Source: a virus. Taken from it: a DNA stretch of 64,000 nucleotides. The translations under genes and the position numbers were made by a program. The stretch covers positions 62,001 through 126,000 of the IMG/VR virus record IMGVR_UViG_3300031521_000014; one strand, given 5' to 3'. How positions within the stretch are numbered: the stretch's first letter is position 1; every line of letters starts with the position of its first letter. Shown in pieces: positions 8,247 to 17,922 of the stretch. A model generated the notes under the pieces. The model saw only the letters and a program-made list of their open reading frames with translations, searched no databases and was not told the DNA's origin.

Positions 8247-8397
8247 TAGCAGTATGTTCATGACCTATATTATTTTAACGTTATGCACTGTAGGTGGCAT
8301 AGCAGGTTTGATTTTATATATAAAAGCCTATGCCGAGTATCGCAAGAATTTGGAAGATATAATGAAAGAAGATGATTATTTAGACTTTAGGTGGTAA
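8236..8397 (+). CDS. Small single-pass membrane protein, 53 aa
   Basis: It begins at ATG 8236, overlapping the end of the previous gene, which suggests translational coupling. One N-terminal membrane segment (about residues 7-29) is followed by a charged helix (KAYAEYRKNLEDIMKEDD). The next gene starts four bases after the stop, so the group appears to be one operon. Family unknown. Confidence 0.6.
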   Translation: MMYSSSMFMTYIILTLCTVGGIAGLILYIKAYAEYRKNLEDIMKEDDYLDFRW

Positions 8398-8400
8398 ACT

Positions 8401-9246
8401 ATGTCCATTAGAATAGTACTTACTGATAGAACAATGAGTTCGTTTCCAGTATCTATTGGTACTGGATTAATGTTAGAGTCACTCTTTAATCCTACACAAG
8501 CGAGGTACGATGATAAGAGAGAGATTCCTAAAAAGATTAAGCTTGATGACTACGGGTATCATGTTTATAACATATATACATTGGCTAGAAACATACTATC
8601 CGCAACTCCGAGTAAAGAAAAAAATGATCTCTTAAAAGATCACTATTTTTTAGATATTCTATTTGACGAGATGTTTGTATTAGAATCACTTTACGCAACT
8701 ACAAAATGTGATATTGTGTTTTTCTTACCCGATTACACCAAAGTGTGTCAAGCCCTTAACAATGGTAAAGAGTACACGCAAACAAAAGATTATCAGTTAT
8801 ATGGTACCATGTTAGCATTGTTTAAGAAAGTTACATTTTCTAAAGATCTAACATTGATAAGAGATACCTTTACACTTCCTAAGTTTGATAAGAAAACGTT
8901 GATAACAACAAACTATCCAACAGATCTATTAAACAAAGTTGGTAATTTGGCATTAATGGAGTCACATACCGGTAAGTTAAAAGAACGATCAGAATGGTAT
9001 ACTAAGTATCACAAGTTAGGTTCTAAGCCTATGTATTTACTACCATTTATGGAAGAGTTACTGTATATACTAGGAGAAGGTAATCTTATCTATCCAGTGA
9101 CATTATCTTTAAGATATCTTTTATTAGCTATAGCTGAGAAAGAGCATTGGACAACCCGAACAACTCATGATAAAATTATTCATGATTTTAAGAAAAATTC
9201 ATTAGAACTGTATAATTTGATCATAGGGTATAAAAAAGTTTATTAG
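8401..9246 (+). CDS. Hypothetical protein, 281 aa
   Basis: A complete frame four bases after the membrane cluster. The protein is soluble and mixed alpha/beta with no clear active-site motif. Recognisable blocks are LITTNYPTDLLN and LMESHTGKLKERSEWYTKYHKLG near residues 180-220. It lies between a recombination nuclease group and an SSB-like gene, so a DNA-metabolism role is possible, but this is context only. Confidence 0.75.
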   Translation: MSIRIVLTDRTMSSFPVSIGTGLMLESLFNPTQARYDDKREIPKKIKLDDYGYHVYNIYTLARNILSATPSKEKNDLLKDHYFLDILFDEMFVLESLYATTKCDIVFFLPDYTKVCQALNNGKEYTQTKDYQLYGTMLALFKKVTFSKDLTLIRDTFTLPKFDKKTLITTNYPTDLLNKVGNLALMESHTGKLKERSEWYTKYHKLGSKPMYLLPFMEELLYILGEGNLIYPVTLSLRYLLLAIAEKEHWTTRTTHDKIIHDFKKNSLELYNLIIGYKKVY

Positions 9247-9291
9247 TCTATGAGCTATAATGTTATATAATAAAAAACGAAAGGATTTATA

Positions 9292-10011
9292 ATGGCTGAT
9301 AATATCACCGTACCCGATAAGAAAACAGTATCGCTCATTAAGTTTATGAAGTTTGGTTTGACAACCTCTGTAGGAGAAGATGACTTTGGTAGATTGGAGT
9401 GGTCTATTAGAGAAGGATTCCCAAGAATCACTGTTTATACAACTAACAAAAAAGGAGAAGACGGTAGAATCGGTTATGAAGCGATCATAACAGCTCCTTT
9501 TGATTTTGTAACTTTCTTTAGTTTCTTCAAAAAGATCCGTAAAGTCATTATCAGTGATGGTAAAGCAGAATGTAAGATAGATTGTTTAAACTATCGCTAT
9601 GATGCTAATAATGAGCGCACCAATGAAAAATATGTTCAAGCAACTGTCGGTGTTTTTAAAGATGACCATGGTAAGATCTTTATTTATGTCCACGCTACCG
9701 ATAAGTCACAATTAACATTTGAGATACGCCCAAGACCTTTTTTCAATCATTATGACGAAGAGGGTAATCTTGTTAAAGATATACGTGTTATTAACAAAGA
9801 GTATGCCCTAAGTTATATCTCAGTTATTGAAAAGCTTATGGCCGAGCATGTTAAAAATGAGCATGTTAGAGAAATCAAATTAGACCCACCACAAGGTCGA
9901 CAAAAACAAACACCGGTTATTAAACCAGTTGAACAACCCGCTCCAAAACCAGCCCCTGTTAAACCTACTATAGAGATTACAGAGGGAATTGATTTAGACA
10001 ATCTCATATAG
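9292..10011 (+). CDS. Possible single-stranded DNA-binding protein
   Basis: The 239-residue protein has a beta-rich N-terminal domain (about residues 1-190), a proline/lysine-rich linker (PVIKPVEQPAPKPAPVKP) and an acidic hydrophobic tip, EGIDLDNLI. This is the architecture of SSB proteins, which recruit partners through an acidic C-terminal tail after a Pro-rich linker. No OB-fold signature can be proved by eye. RBS AAAGGA precedes ATG 9292. A terminator follows. Confidence 0.45.
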   Translation: MADNITVPDKKTVSLIKFMKFGLTTSVGEDDFGRLEWSIREGFPRITVYTTNKKGEDGRIGYEAIITAPFDFVTFFSFFKKIRKVIISDGKAECKIDCLNYRYDANNERTNEKYVQATVGVFKDDHGKIFIYVHATDKSQLTFEIRPRPFFNHYDEEGNLVKDIRVINKEYALSYISVIEKLMAEHVKNEHVREIKLDPPQGRQKQTPVIKPVEQPAPKPAPVKPTIEITEGIDLDNLI

Positions 10012-10033
10012 GTGTTAGATAACTCTAACACCT
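10010..10033 (+). terminator. Intrinsic terminator after the SSB-like gene
   Basis: A 10-bp stem AGGTGTTAGA/TCTAACACCT with a 4-base loop overlaps the stop codon, with a T-run at 10044-10050. Confidence 0.8.
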
Positions 10034-10056
10034 CCTACTTTCATTTTTTTTCAACA

Positions 10057-10066
10057 ACATATTATT
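10057..10066 (+). promoter_or_regulatory. Phage promoter-like box ACATATTATT
   Basis: A copy of the recurring box just after a terminator and T-tract, 67 bases before the GTG start of the next gene. Confidence 0.55.
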
Positions 10067-10132
10067 CATTTATACGGGCTATTACGATTGCAAGGTAATA
10101 ACTGTATCACACCAGAAAAAAGGGGAGCACAC

Positions 10133-11695
10133 GTGTTCGCATTAGACACTCTCAACGCAAAAGGTGATATAATCGTTAATGTGAGTTATGGTACTAATGA
10201 AGTTCTATCATTTGTTATAAGTGGTGTTATTTCTAAGAAGACTAAAAACTCGATTGATGAGCATACTGTTTATGCGCTAGTAAACGCATATGTCGATTAT
10301 AAAGGTGATGGTTTTAAGAGCGATCTTTACACCACACTTTCAGAGTCTTATCATACGGCTAAGAAAAGTATGTTCGTTAACGGATTACATCCGTTACCAT
10401 TACATATGGCTCATAACGTTCTTGATCTATTTGATCTATTAGATGTCTTTAATTTTGTTAAGAGTATTTTTAAACTCTCTCCTCCTAGCAATTTAAAAGA
10501 TACGTTTGATGTTCAATTGGAACAGGACAAACAGGCTACACGTATTCAAACATACTTAAAAGATGACTATCTCGAATTAGCATCACTAGCACTTATTGTT
10601 AAAGTGGTATTTTTACCAATAGCCGAATATGGATTGGTAAAGAATTCTGATATTCGTAATAACCATCTTGAATATGTCCTATTTGAATTTATAAAAACTC
10701 ATAGGATTTTTAACACACCCCCTATGGAGAAATTACTTGGTCTTGTTACAAAGTCTGTTGAGAATCCTTCTAATAAGGAAGAGACAATAGATATTAGTAT
10801 CATAGAGAATCAGATATCCCGTAAAGAGATACCTGTCTATCTACTTTCTATTGTTGTTTTACAACGTTTAACAATAGCATCTATTATTAATGATGATCAT
10901 ACTGATAACTTAATCACCAAGGTGTTTAATTATGTCAATGGAGAGTTAAACGGTAGAGATGATATGAGTAAGACAATTCGTGATAGAAAGTTTGGTAATG
11001 ATGGCGCTGATGATGTTGAATCGTTTCTAGAGTTAATACGTGTTCCAGTTGCCTTGTCTTCAGGAGCTGAAGAAGAACTGTGCTGGGCATTAGAATCTAT
11101 AGACATCATTATGAAACAACTTCCTACTAAGATTCACGATGTTCTTGATGATGATGCACTACGAGATGGTGAGCAATTCGTTAAGGCTTTTAATAATGGA
11201 AATATTGCAGATATTCAGGTAGAGTTACTGGGTATATTATTTAAATCTGTTATTGATCCTAGAGGTTTACAATACGTTACACGTAATTGTATTATGAATC
11301 TTATGGCTATAGGTTTTGCTTATCTATGGGGTATGGGTTTTAAACACCTAGCTTTATTATTAATCTCTATGAGAGATCTTACTATAGGTGGGGATATTCA
11401 TAGTATTAATAATGTTGTAGGTCGTGAAAGATTAACAAAAGAGATCAAAGATGGGTTGGATATAATATCTCCTAACAAGAGACCTATCAATGACACAACA
11501 GCACAAAATATACAAGAAGAGTGGATAAACTCTGCGTCGCTTAAGCTAACACAACATTTATGGTTGCAAGTAGCAAGTGACGAGTATGTGATTAGTGCGT
11601 TAGGTAGTAAGAACTATCGTAATCTGTTAACCTCTGGTATCAGGGTACAATTAGCAGAGATGATAATTAAAAATGAGGAGCTTTCCTATGTTTAA
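10133..11695 (+). CDS. Hypothetical protein, 520 aa
   Basis: Starts at GTG 10133, which has AGGGGAG at the right distance; an upstream TTG in frame has no RBS. The protein is mostly helical, with an internal hydrophobic helix (LMAIGFAYLWGMGFKHLALLL, about residues 395-415). No known fold is recognised. It overlaps the following virion-type gene by eight bases and heads a three-gene operon with it, so a head- or tail-morphogenesis role is a reasonable guess. Confidence 0.7.
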   Translation: MFALDTLNAKGDIIVNVSYGTNEVLSFVISGVISKKTKNSIDEHTVYALVNAYVDYKGDGFKSDLYTTLSESYHTAKKSMFVNGLHPLPLHMAHNVLDLFDLLDVFNFVKSIFKLSPPSNLKDTFDVQLEQDKQATRIQTYLKDDYLELASLALIVKVVFLPIAEYGLVKNSDIRNNHLEYVLFEFIKTHRIFNTPPMEKLLGLVTKSVENPSNKEETIDISIIENQISRKEIPVYLLSIVVLQRLTIASIINDDHTDNLITKVFNYVNGELNGRDDMSKTIRDRKFGNDGADDVESFLELIRVPVALSSGAEEELCWALESIDIIMKQLPTKIHDVLDDDALRDGEQFVKAFNNGNIADIQVELLGILFKSVIDPRGLQYVTRNCIMNLMAIGFAYLWGMGFKHLALLLISMRDLTIGGDIHSINNVVGRERLTKEIKDGLDIISPNKRPINDTTAQNIQEEWINSASLKLTQHLWLQVASDEYVISALGSKNYRNLLTSGIRVQLAEMIIKNEELSYV

Positions 11696-13172
11696 TGGTG
11701 GAAATAATGGAGGATATACATATCCGGGACAAAGCATGTCTAGAGTATCAATACCTAACCTTATCGTTGTTGATACCGAGATGCCGTATAAACCATGTTA
11801 TCAACGTACCTATGACATTAATGTCAATCACGGTACATTGAATCAACTTGAAAATGCTTTATCTGGAGCAGGTGTAAAAACAGGTAGACCTATATCTGAA
11901 TCATTGCTACTAGCAAATGCTCCAGATATCATGAATATCGCTGCAGCCCCTGGTAAACAAATATTGATACCAAATGGTTGGGATACTAAACGTTTTCGAT
12001 GGGTTATGTTGGCTATTGAGACTTTAGACAGTGACACGCTTTATCATTATATTCAAGGGTATACTGATCATTCAGAAGTATCTTTTAATCGTAATCTTGA
12101 TCCGCGTACAACTTTCTATATTAATACTATAACAACCATTAAGAAAACAGAAGACTTTACAAGACCAGGTGTCTATGATTATCAGTTGATGTCCACGTAT
12201 AATGTTATCACCGATGTTATGGGATCTTCAGGATTTCAACCTGCCAACATTACTGATAGGGATAGTCTTATTAGACCACAAGATGTTTATGATACCTTGT
12301 CACAACAGGCTATAGCACATGAACATGGTATTCCTGATAGTATCGATGGCTCAAGCATCATAGCGCCAGGTATGGCAACTACCAGTCGAAAGAGTAATAA
12401 CAACCCGATATCCCATTTGACAGCTACGCTTAATGCTGGTGTAAGAGGTAAGTTATTATCACGATCATCCAGTGACCCTGCTTCATTATATTGTGAGGCA
12501 TCAGGCTCACTTACAGAATGGTCAATTGCAAGAAATGGTTTTATCAGTGCTTTGTACAAAGCTACAGGTATAGTTTCGTCTACATCATTTACACTTGCAG
12601 ATATTGAACAACTCTCTCCAGGTATTAAGTTAGATGTATTTACAAATCAACAAGTAAAAGCAGTTAATGCTCCTGGATTTGGAACGAGTTATGAAACTGA
12701 GTCTGATTTACACGGTATGGATATTACAACATCCGTAGCCTTAACAGCTATGAATGTTATTAATGGATATGCCGCTGAATCATTCTTAAGAGTAGCTGGT
12801 ATTTCTTTATCTGTTGTTAATGGTGTTGCGAATGTGCTACCTACAGCAGCTCCACAGTTTTTATTACCTATTCCAGATGTTAGATTGCAAGAGATGCTAA
12901 TCGAGCAGTTTAGAATCAAGGTAGAGACACATGCCAGTGCGATGTTGACACAGAATTATAGCTATGATTTAGAGCTCCATTATTTTATGGATATGTATAC
13001 GGATACATTGATTCGTTTAAGTATTAATCATGGTTATGAACAAGTATTTAGACTAGCAACTTTTGCAGATAGTTTATTTACCCCGGTGATCACATCAGGT
13101 TTTCAAAGAGGTAACCTATTAGATTCTTATAATACATTAGTAGATAGAACTTTAGGTGTAATGGTTTATTAA
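11688..13172 (+). CDS. Probable virion structural protein, 494 aa
   Basis: Starts at ATG 11688 (GAGGAG eight bases upstream), overlapping the previous stop. The protein begins with a glycine/asparagine-rich segment and is rich in S, T, N and beta-type segments with few cysteines, as in phage structural proteins. No enzymatic motif is visible. Operon position between two other structural-type genes supports a virion role. Confidence 0.6.
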   Translation: MFNGGNNGGYTYPGQSMSRVSIPNLIVVDTEMPYKPCYQRTYDINVNHGTLNQLENALSGAGVKTGRPISESLLLANAPDIMNIAAAPGKQILIPNGWDTKRFRWVMLAIETLDSDTLYHYIQGYTDHSEVSFNRNLDPRTTFYINTITTIKKTEDFTRPGVYDYQLMSTYNVITDVMGSSGFQPANITDRDSLIRPQDVYDTLSQQAIAHEHGIPDSIDGSSIIAPGMATTSRKSNNNPISHLTATLNAGVRGKLLSRSSSDPASLYCEASGSLTEWSIARNGFISALYKATGIVSSTSFTLADIEQLSPGIKLDVFTNQQVKAVNAPGFGTSYETESDLHGMDITTSVALTAMNVINGYAAESFLRVAGISLSVVNGVANVLPTAAPQFLLPIPDVRLQEMLIEQFRIKVETHASAMLTQNYSYDLELHYFMDMYTDTLIRLSINHGYEQVFRLATFADSLFTPVITSGFQRGNLLDSYNTLVDRTLGVMVY

Positions 13173-13188
13173 TAAAGAGGAGGAAGAA

Positions 13189-14508
13189 ATGACAGATAAA
13201 ATAGTTAATTTTTATAAAAGAATTATAACAGGTATCGGCTTTAGTTATGATGAAGAGAATTACATCAGGATGGGTACAGATCCAAAAGTATCTTCTATCT
13301 TTATCATGGATGGTAAATCGCTGGTACTTCCGACACAAGATCATATCAGAACATCGACACAAGTAAAAGAGAATGGTGAAATAGATGTCGTTAAGATTCT
13401 CTATAACCCTATGTATGAAAACGCTGTTAGGATTGACAGCCCAAGTCTTATTATTACGAAACGCGCTGCTGAAAGTAAGTTAGGAGTAGCTCTTGCAACA
13501 GCAGGATCGTTACTTCTTACGATCGCTGAGAATGATAAACTTCATGACAAGCTAAGTCTGGATGTAAGTAAGTTTTTATCCAGTCTTACTGAAGATGATG
13601 ATGGCGGTAAAAGAAAATTAGTAGACAAGAAGTCTGTTGATACATGGATCAAAATGTGTAATCTCGCTATCTCTGGTGAAACACGTATCATTTCTATGTA
13701 TGTTGCTAAGGCAGGTAAATATAAAGATATCAAGTACAATCGATTATCAAAACTTGATTCACCTTTGTACGCACTATTGAAAACAGCTACGCCAGATACG
13801 AGTATCTATACTCTTAAGTTAAGACCAAAAGATATTAAGAGTTTTAATCTTATCTTTAAGTATCTCTTACCAGATCTTGAAGAAGACGGTACGATCAGTA
13901 GTGGTAGTAATGATAAAGAGTGCCCTGCTTTTATATCATTGATGCAATTGTATCTTAGCGTATCGGGATGGCTTAATAAGATCATTACGGATATGGCTAA
14001 TATTAATGAAGAGAAAGTGGACGAGGGTAAAATAACTATTGATGTTACAGCGAAAGAACTAGAAAATCTTAGTATCTATCATGGTGAATTAAAACTTATC
14101 CCTAATGAAGCAACAGCTTCTAGACCAGTATTAATAACAACACCCCCGGCTGCAGAAACATTAACACGTGGTATTCAACCTATGGTTGCAGCAAGAGTTC
14201 CTTTGGAACCTAGACCATTGGTAGAACCTACTATTCCGGTAACAGGAAATCCTGATAAAGATTTCTTAAATCGTATGTATGGTAATCGTGGTCCAGATGT
14301 TAGAGTTGCTGTTCCTCAGGCTAATGCTTATCAAGGTATGCCTGGTTTTGGTTATGCTAATACGCAGCAACTGCAACAACCACAACAAGGTGGTTTTGGT
14401 TACAGTAGTACACAAAAAACAGGAGGATTTGGCAATAGTAACCCTAATAGCGCTTATGCTAATCCGTTTGGTAACAATGCCCCACAGCAGGGAAGATCAA
14501 GATTTTAA
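13189..14508 (+). CDS. Probable structural protein with FG/Q-rich low-complexity tail
   Basis: 439 residues. The first 300 or so form a folded, mainly helical domain. The last 110 are low-complexity: proline-rich, then Gly/Gln/Asn-rich with repeated GFG and GGFG units (MPGFGYANTQQ, GGFGYSSTQ, GGFGNSN) and a terminal GRSRF. The tail should be disordered and could mediate multivalent contacts. A similar Q-rich insert occurs in the gene at 29817. RBS AGAGGAGGAAGAA precedes ATG 13189. Confidence 0.65.
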   Translation: MTDKIVNFYKRIITGIGFSYDEENYIRMGTDPKVSSIFIMDGKSLVLPTQDHIRTSTQVKENGEIDVVKILYNPMYENAVRIDSPSLIITKRAAESKLGVALATAGSLLLTIAENDKLHDKLSLDVSKFLSSLTEDDDGGKRKLVDKKSVDTWIKMCNLAISGETRIISMYVAKAGKYKDIKYNRLSKLDSPLYALLKTATPDTSIYTLKLRPKDIKSFNLIFKYLLPDLEEDGTISSGSNDKECPAFISLMQLYLSVSGWLNKIITDMANINEEKVDEGKITIDVTAKELENLSIYHGELKLIPNEATASRPVLITTPPAAETLTRGIQPMVAARVPLEPRPLVEPTIPVTGNPDKDFLNRMYGNRGPDVRVAVPQANAYQGMPGFGYANTQQLQQPQQGGFGYSSTQKTGGFGNSNPNSAYANPFGNNAPQQGRSRF

Positions 14509-14513
14509 AACAG

Positions 14514-14547
14514 TAACAACTAGAACCTATATAGGTTCTAGTTGTTA
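14514..14547 (+). terminator. Intrinsic terminator between convergent genes
   Basis: A 34-base perfect palindrome-type hairpin (TAACAACTAGAACCTA and complement), followed by TATTTTTT. It lies between a plus gene ending at 14508 and a minus gene ending at 14561. Confidence 0.85.
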
Positions 14548-14560
14548 TAATGTTTATTTT

Positions 14561-14887
14561 TTAATAAGTCTTTTTGAATAATCGAACATAGTCATTGATA
14601 ACATCATTGTCAAGAATGATAAAAGTGACTTTATCGCCATTATAATCTTGTGAACACTTATAGCCATTAGCAACCATATTAGGATAAATAGAATCCAAAG
14701 GTACATTTAGAATTACTTTAAATAACCCGTATAAGTCTCCAATATACATATTGGCAATTGATGGTGTTACCGTTAATGTTGTAGCGGTATGGTTATTTTT
14801 AAGAGTTTGTATAATACTGTTATACTTGCTAATGAGTTCAGAGTCAACAGCGGTGTTGGGTATCATAGTAGAAATGTTATAACTCAC
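14561..14887 (-). CDS. Hypothetical protein, 108 aa
   Basis: A small single-gene minus-strand unit. GTG 14887 is chosen because GGAGG lies eight bases upstream. The protein is soluble and mixed alpha/beta, with SIANMYIGDLYGLFKVILNVPLD in the centre. It is divergent from the 154-residue gene at 14957. Family unknown. Confidence 0.65.
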   Translation of the reverse strand: MSYNISTMIPNTAVDSELISKYNSIIQTLKNNHTATTLTVTPSIANMYIGDLYGLFKVILNVPLDSIYPNMVANGYKCSQDYNGDKVTFIILDNDVINDYVRLFKKTY

Positions 14888-14926
14888 CTATTGTACCTCC
14901 CATGTGTTATTTTTTAAAAACAGATG

Positions 14927-14939
14927 CTTAAATAGAATT
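14927..14939 (+). promoter_or_regulatory. Shared 13-mer CTTAAATAGAATT, copy 1
   Basis: The same 13-mer occurs at 23616-23628. Both copies are in divergent intergenic regions 18-25 bases before the start of a plus-strand gene. Possibly a promoter element of a second class. Confidence 0.35.
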
Positions 14940-14956
14940 TCAAAAAAGGATATCGT

Positions 14957-15421
14957 ATGCTATCACAAGAGTACATAGAATTTATTAATAGCCTTCTAAA
15001 TAACTCATTTAATCAAATTAAAATAGAAGATGATCCTATTAATATATACGTTAGAAGACTCTATCAATACATGCACGCCTACAGAGTTGCGACTGCTGAG
15101 GACGAAGAAGATTTTGAAAATGAATCATTACTATTCAGAGATCGCAATTTAAAAACCTGTAGAAAGGTATATGTAGCTCCCGTTTGGAGTCTCTTTAATA
15201 TGAACAGTATTATCAAGTTTAAAGAGTTCATAGTAGAGGAAGTTAATACTAAAAAACTTATTCTCGATAACTATGCTATCCTATTACCAAATTTAGAAAC
15301 TAAAGTCTTTTCTCCTAAGGATTCTATTATTTTGGATAATAATAAACTTAAAAATATTGATAAGAAAACAGATAAGGTTATAATGGAAATGCTTAAAACT
15401 ATTAAACCTTTTCTGGTATAG
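14957..15421 (+). CDS. Hypothetical protein, 154 aa
   Basis: A complete frame with AAAAAAGGATATC before ATG 14957. The protein is soluble and mainly helical, with an acidic loop (DEEDFENES) near residue 55 and a basic C-terminal third. Not recognised. Confidence 0.7.
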   Translation: MLSQEYIEFINSLLNNSFNQIKIEDDPINIYVRRLYQYMHAYRVATAEDEEDFENESLLFRDRNLKTCRKVYVAPVWSLFNMNSIIKFKEFIVEEVNTKKLILDNYAILLPNLETKVFSPKDSIILDNNKLKNIDKKTDKVIMEMLKTIKPFLV

Positions 15422-15438
15422 TTCAGTGTTTTCTAACG

Positions 15439-15448
15439 ATATATTATT
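15439..15448 (+). promoter_or_regulatory. Phage promoter-like box ATATATTATT
   Basis: A copy of the recurring box (context TTTTCTAACGATATATTATT), 34 bases before the GTG of the small gene that precedes the RNA polymerase beta C-part. Confidence 0.55.
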
Positions 15449-15481
15449 TATGTATGCAAACAAATAATAAAAGGGGTAACC

Positions 15482-15661
15482 GTGAATGATACTTTAAAAA
15501 TAGATGGTAAAAATAATGATCCTGGTAACCTAAGATGGGTTCCCAGAGATGAGGCTGTTCTTAATGAGATGTTGGTAACTGAAAGACGTAAAGGTAATAA
15601 GATTTTCCATAAGATTTGGGATAAGATTACTAACGCACTAAAAAAGAAAGGAAACAAATGA
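15482..15661 (+). CDS. Small basic protein, 59 aa, coupled to the RNAP beta gene
   Basis: Starts at GTG 15482 with AAAAGGGG upstream and ends in TGA overlapping the ATG of the RNA polymerase beta gene (ATGA). Its C-terminal half is strongly basic (RRKGNKIF, KKKGNK). The coupling suggests co-production with the polymerase subunit. It may be a small accessory of that enzyme, but nothing proves it. Confidence 0.6.
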   Translation: MNDTLKIDGKNNDPGNLRWVPRDEAVLNEMLVTERRKGNKIFHKIWDKITNALKKKGNK

Positions 15662-17922
15662 CCGATGGAGTAACATCATCAGGTATACCTTATAATACAC
15701 TCTTTGAAGATTTTCCAAGAGTTTTAGAAGTGGATCCTGATTTAGAGGTTAGGGAGGAGTTACTAAGCTTCCATGCTATGAATGGTAGTGTTGCTGAAAA
15801 CTCATCAAGTCGTATGTTTATGTACTCTGCGCATGTTGCCCAGATGCTAGCTATTATACATGGCGAAACGTCTATATGGCAATCCGGATTAGAGTCGCAA
15901 TTCTCTAAAAATACTTTCTCGTGTAAAGCTAAAAATGATTGTACCGTTCTAAGAGTTGTTTCGCGTTATAATGGTAATAGCAGCGATTATGCCAAGGGTC
16001 TTACAGAAGTAGTAGTCTTTGTTGTTGATAATGAAACAGGTGAGATAGATTTCATTAAGGTACCCTATTACCATACGTTACATCAGTATTTTGGTTTTAA
16101 ATACATGTGGAATAAGGGTATCGTTAATGATCTTACAAAAGGGCTAAGACTTAAAAAAGGTACGGTGCTAGCTGACTCACCAACAGTCGGACCTAACGAT
16201 ACGTATAACTATGGTGTTAATGCTAACATAGCCCTTATGAGGCTACCAGAGACCGCAGAGGATGGTGTTATCATATCAGAGTCACTTTCTAATAAGTTAG
16301 TTTATAAGATCTTTGAAAGAAGAGTTATCAATTGTGGCGCAGAAAAGATTCCTCTTAATATCTATGGTGATGAAAATGAGTATAAAGCATTTCCAGAGAT
16401 AGGTCAAAAGGTTAATACAGATAGTGTACTTATGGCGGTTCGCACCTATGATGAAGCATTAGCTCCAGCATTATTTACCAAGAAAGCATTGATGGAATAT
16501 GATCCACAATTCGATGAACCTTTCTATGTAAAAGGTCCTGGAAAAGATGAAGTTATTAACGGATTTGAGGTAACCTCAGGAACTGTGGTCGATGTAATTT
16601 CCTATTTTAACCCTAAATTCAAGAAGAGTATGTTCACAGGTGTAGCAGATGATGCTACAAAATATATTAATGGTTATAAGAAATACCATGAAGATATTAT
16701 TGGTGCCTATGAGGATATTAAGAAAGAATACAGATCAGTCTACGGTGATAATAATCTTAAACTTTCTGAAAGATTACACCGACAGATTATTAACAGTTAT
16801 GCTATTGCAAATCCGGATGGTAACAAGATAGGATACTGTTTTAGAAAAGACAATCTTGATATTATACGTATTGAAATTGTAGTCGAATATACCGTCAGAG
16901 CAAAGGTGGGTTCAAAAATTTCTGATATGGCTGGATCCAAAGGTGTTATAGTACAAGTTAAACCAGACCATGAGATGCCAGTGGACATCTATGGTGAAAA
17001 AGCCCAAATTTTAATGGACCCGAGTGCTGTGGTTTCACGTATGAATATGGGAAGACTATATGGTGTCTATTTTAATGCCTCATCAAGGCACACCAAGTCA
17101 TTAATTACTAACTGGTTGTATGCAGAAAAAACAAATTTCCCTACTAGTAATTTAGACGCAATTCCTATTACTAAAGATATCGTTCTTAAACCTTTAAATC
17201 AGTATTCGGATGCTGTAATAAATACTGCATTTGATATTGCTGTAGGATTTACTGCTGTGTTTGGTACAGAACAATTTGAAGGTTATAGGGCGATAACAGA
17301 TAGAGCCTCTAAAGAAAATATTCTTAAAGATATTGTTACTAAAGAGTTATTTTTCTATTACAGAGCTGGTAGCAAACGTAAACGTTATCAGGTTGCGTAT
17401 GGTATTGAAAGTGCTATTTATAAACCTATACGCGATAGAGTTAAGTTTATTATGTATGGTAAAGAGTATATTAGTAAAAAACCTATAAGAATAGCACCAC
17501 AGTATACTATCTTGTTAGGTAAAACTGCTGATAACTTCTTATCTACAGCATCTGCTAAGACTAATCACTTTGGTCTAGGTGTTGGTATCCCTAGTCATCA
17601 GAGACATCGTAATCCGTTTAAAGATACGGCAGTTAAAAATGAATCTGAAACTGAAGGACGCTTGTTCGTATCTTTTGCGCCACCACAGTTTGTTGCTGAA
17701 ATAAACGATAGAGCTAATAAAGATATCAACCGTTATATCTACGGTAAACTATTAAGAACTCCTAAGCCTACTAATGTAGGGCAGCTTATTGATAGGTCTG
17801 TTATACCTTATGGTAATAATTCAGCATTACAAGTAATAGAGTCGGTATTTAACTGTGCCGGAGTTGGTATTTCTTATGTAAGAGACAGCGCTGTTATACA
17901 TGAGAATAAAGAAGGTGTATAA
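15658..17922 (+). CDS. Multisubunit RNA polymerase beta subunit, C-terminal part
   Basis: 754 residues. The catalytic double-psi barrel region is recognisable: VGSKISDMAGSKGVI (about residues 413-428) corresponds to cellular beta KxGDKMAGRHGNKGV with the active-site lysine kept. MDPSAVVSRMNMGRLYG corresponds to NPLGVPSRMNIGQ. A C-terminal region (PQYTILLGKTADNFLSTASAK onward) fits the beta C-terminal clamp segment. The beta N-part is a separate gene 12 kb away (27967), as in phiKZ-type phages, where beta and beta-prime are each split. The ATG overlaps the stop of the 59-residue gene. Confidence 0.88.
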   Translation: MTDGVTSSGIPYNTLFEDFPRVLEVDPDLEVREELLSFHAMNGSVAENSSSRMFMYSAHVAQMLAIIHGETSIWQSGLESQFSKNTFSCKAKNDCTVLRVVSRYNGNSSDYAKGLTEVVVFVVDNETGEIDFIKVPYYHTLHQYFGFKYMWNKGIVNDLTKGLRLKKGTVLADSPTVGPNDTYNYGVNANIALMRLPETAEDGVIISESLSNKLVYKIFERRVINCGAEKIPLNIYGDENEYKAFPEIGQKVNTDSVLMAVRTYDEALAPALFTKKALMEYDPQFDEPFYVKGPGKDEVINGFEVTSGTVVDVISYFNPKFKKSMFTGVADDATKYINGYKKYHEDIIGAYEDIKKEYRSVYGDNNLKLSERLHRQIINSYAIANPDGNKIGYCFRKDNLDIIRIEIVVEYTVRAKVGSKISDMAGSKGVIVQVKPDHEMPVDIYGEKAQILMDPSAVVSRMNMGRLYGVYFNASSRHTKSLITNWLYAEKTNFPTSNLDAIPITKDIVLKPLNQYSDAVINTAFDIAVGFTAVFGTEQFEGYRAITDRASKENILKDIVTKELFFYYRAGSKRKRYQVAYGIESAIYKPIRDRVKFIMYGKEYISKKPIRIAPQYTILLGKTADNFLSTASAKTNHFGLGVGIPSHQRHRNPFKDTAVKNESETEGRLFVSFAPPQFVAEINDRANKDINRYIYGKLLRTPKPTNVGQLIDRSVIPYGNNSALQVIESVFNCAGVGISYVRDSAVIHENKEGV

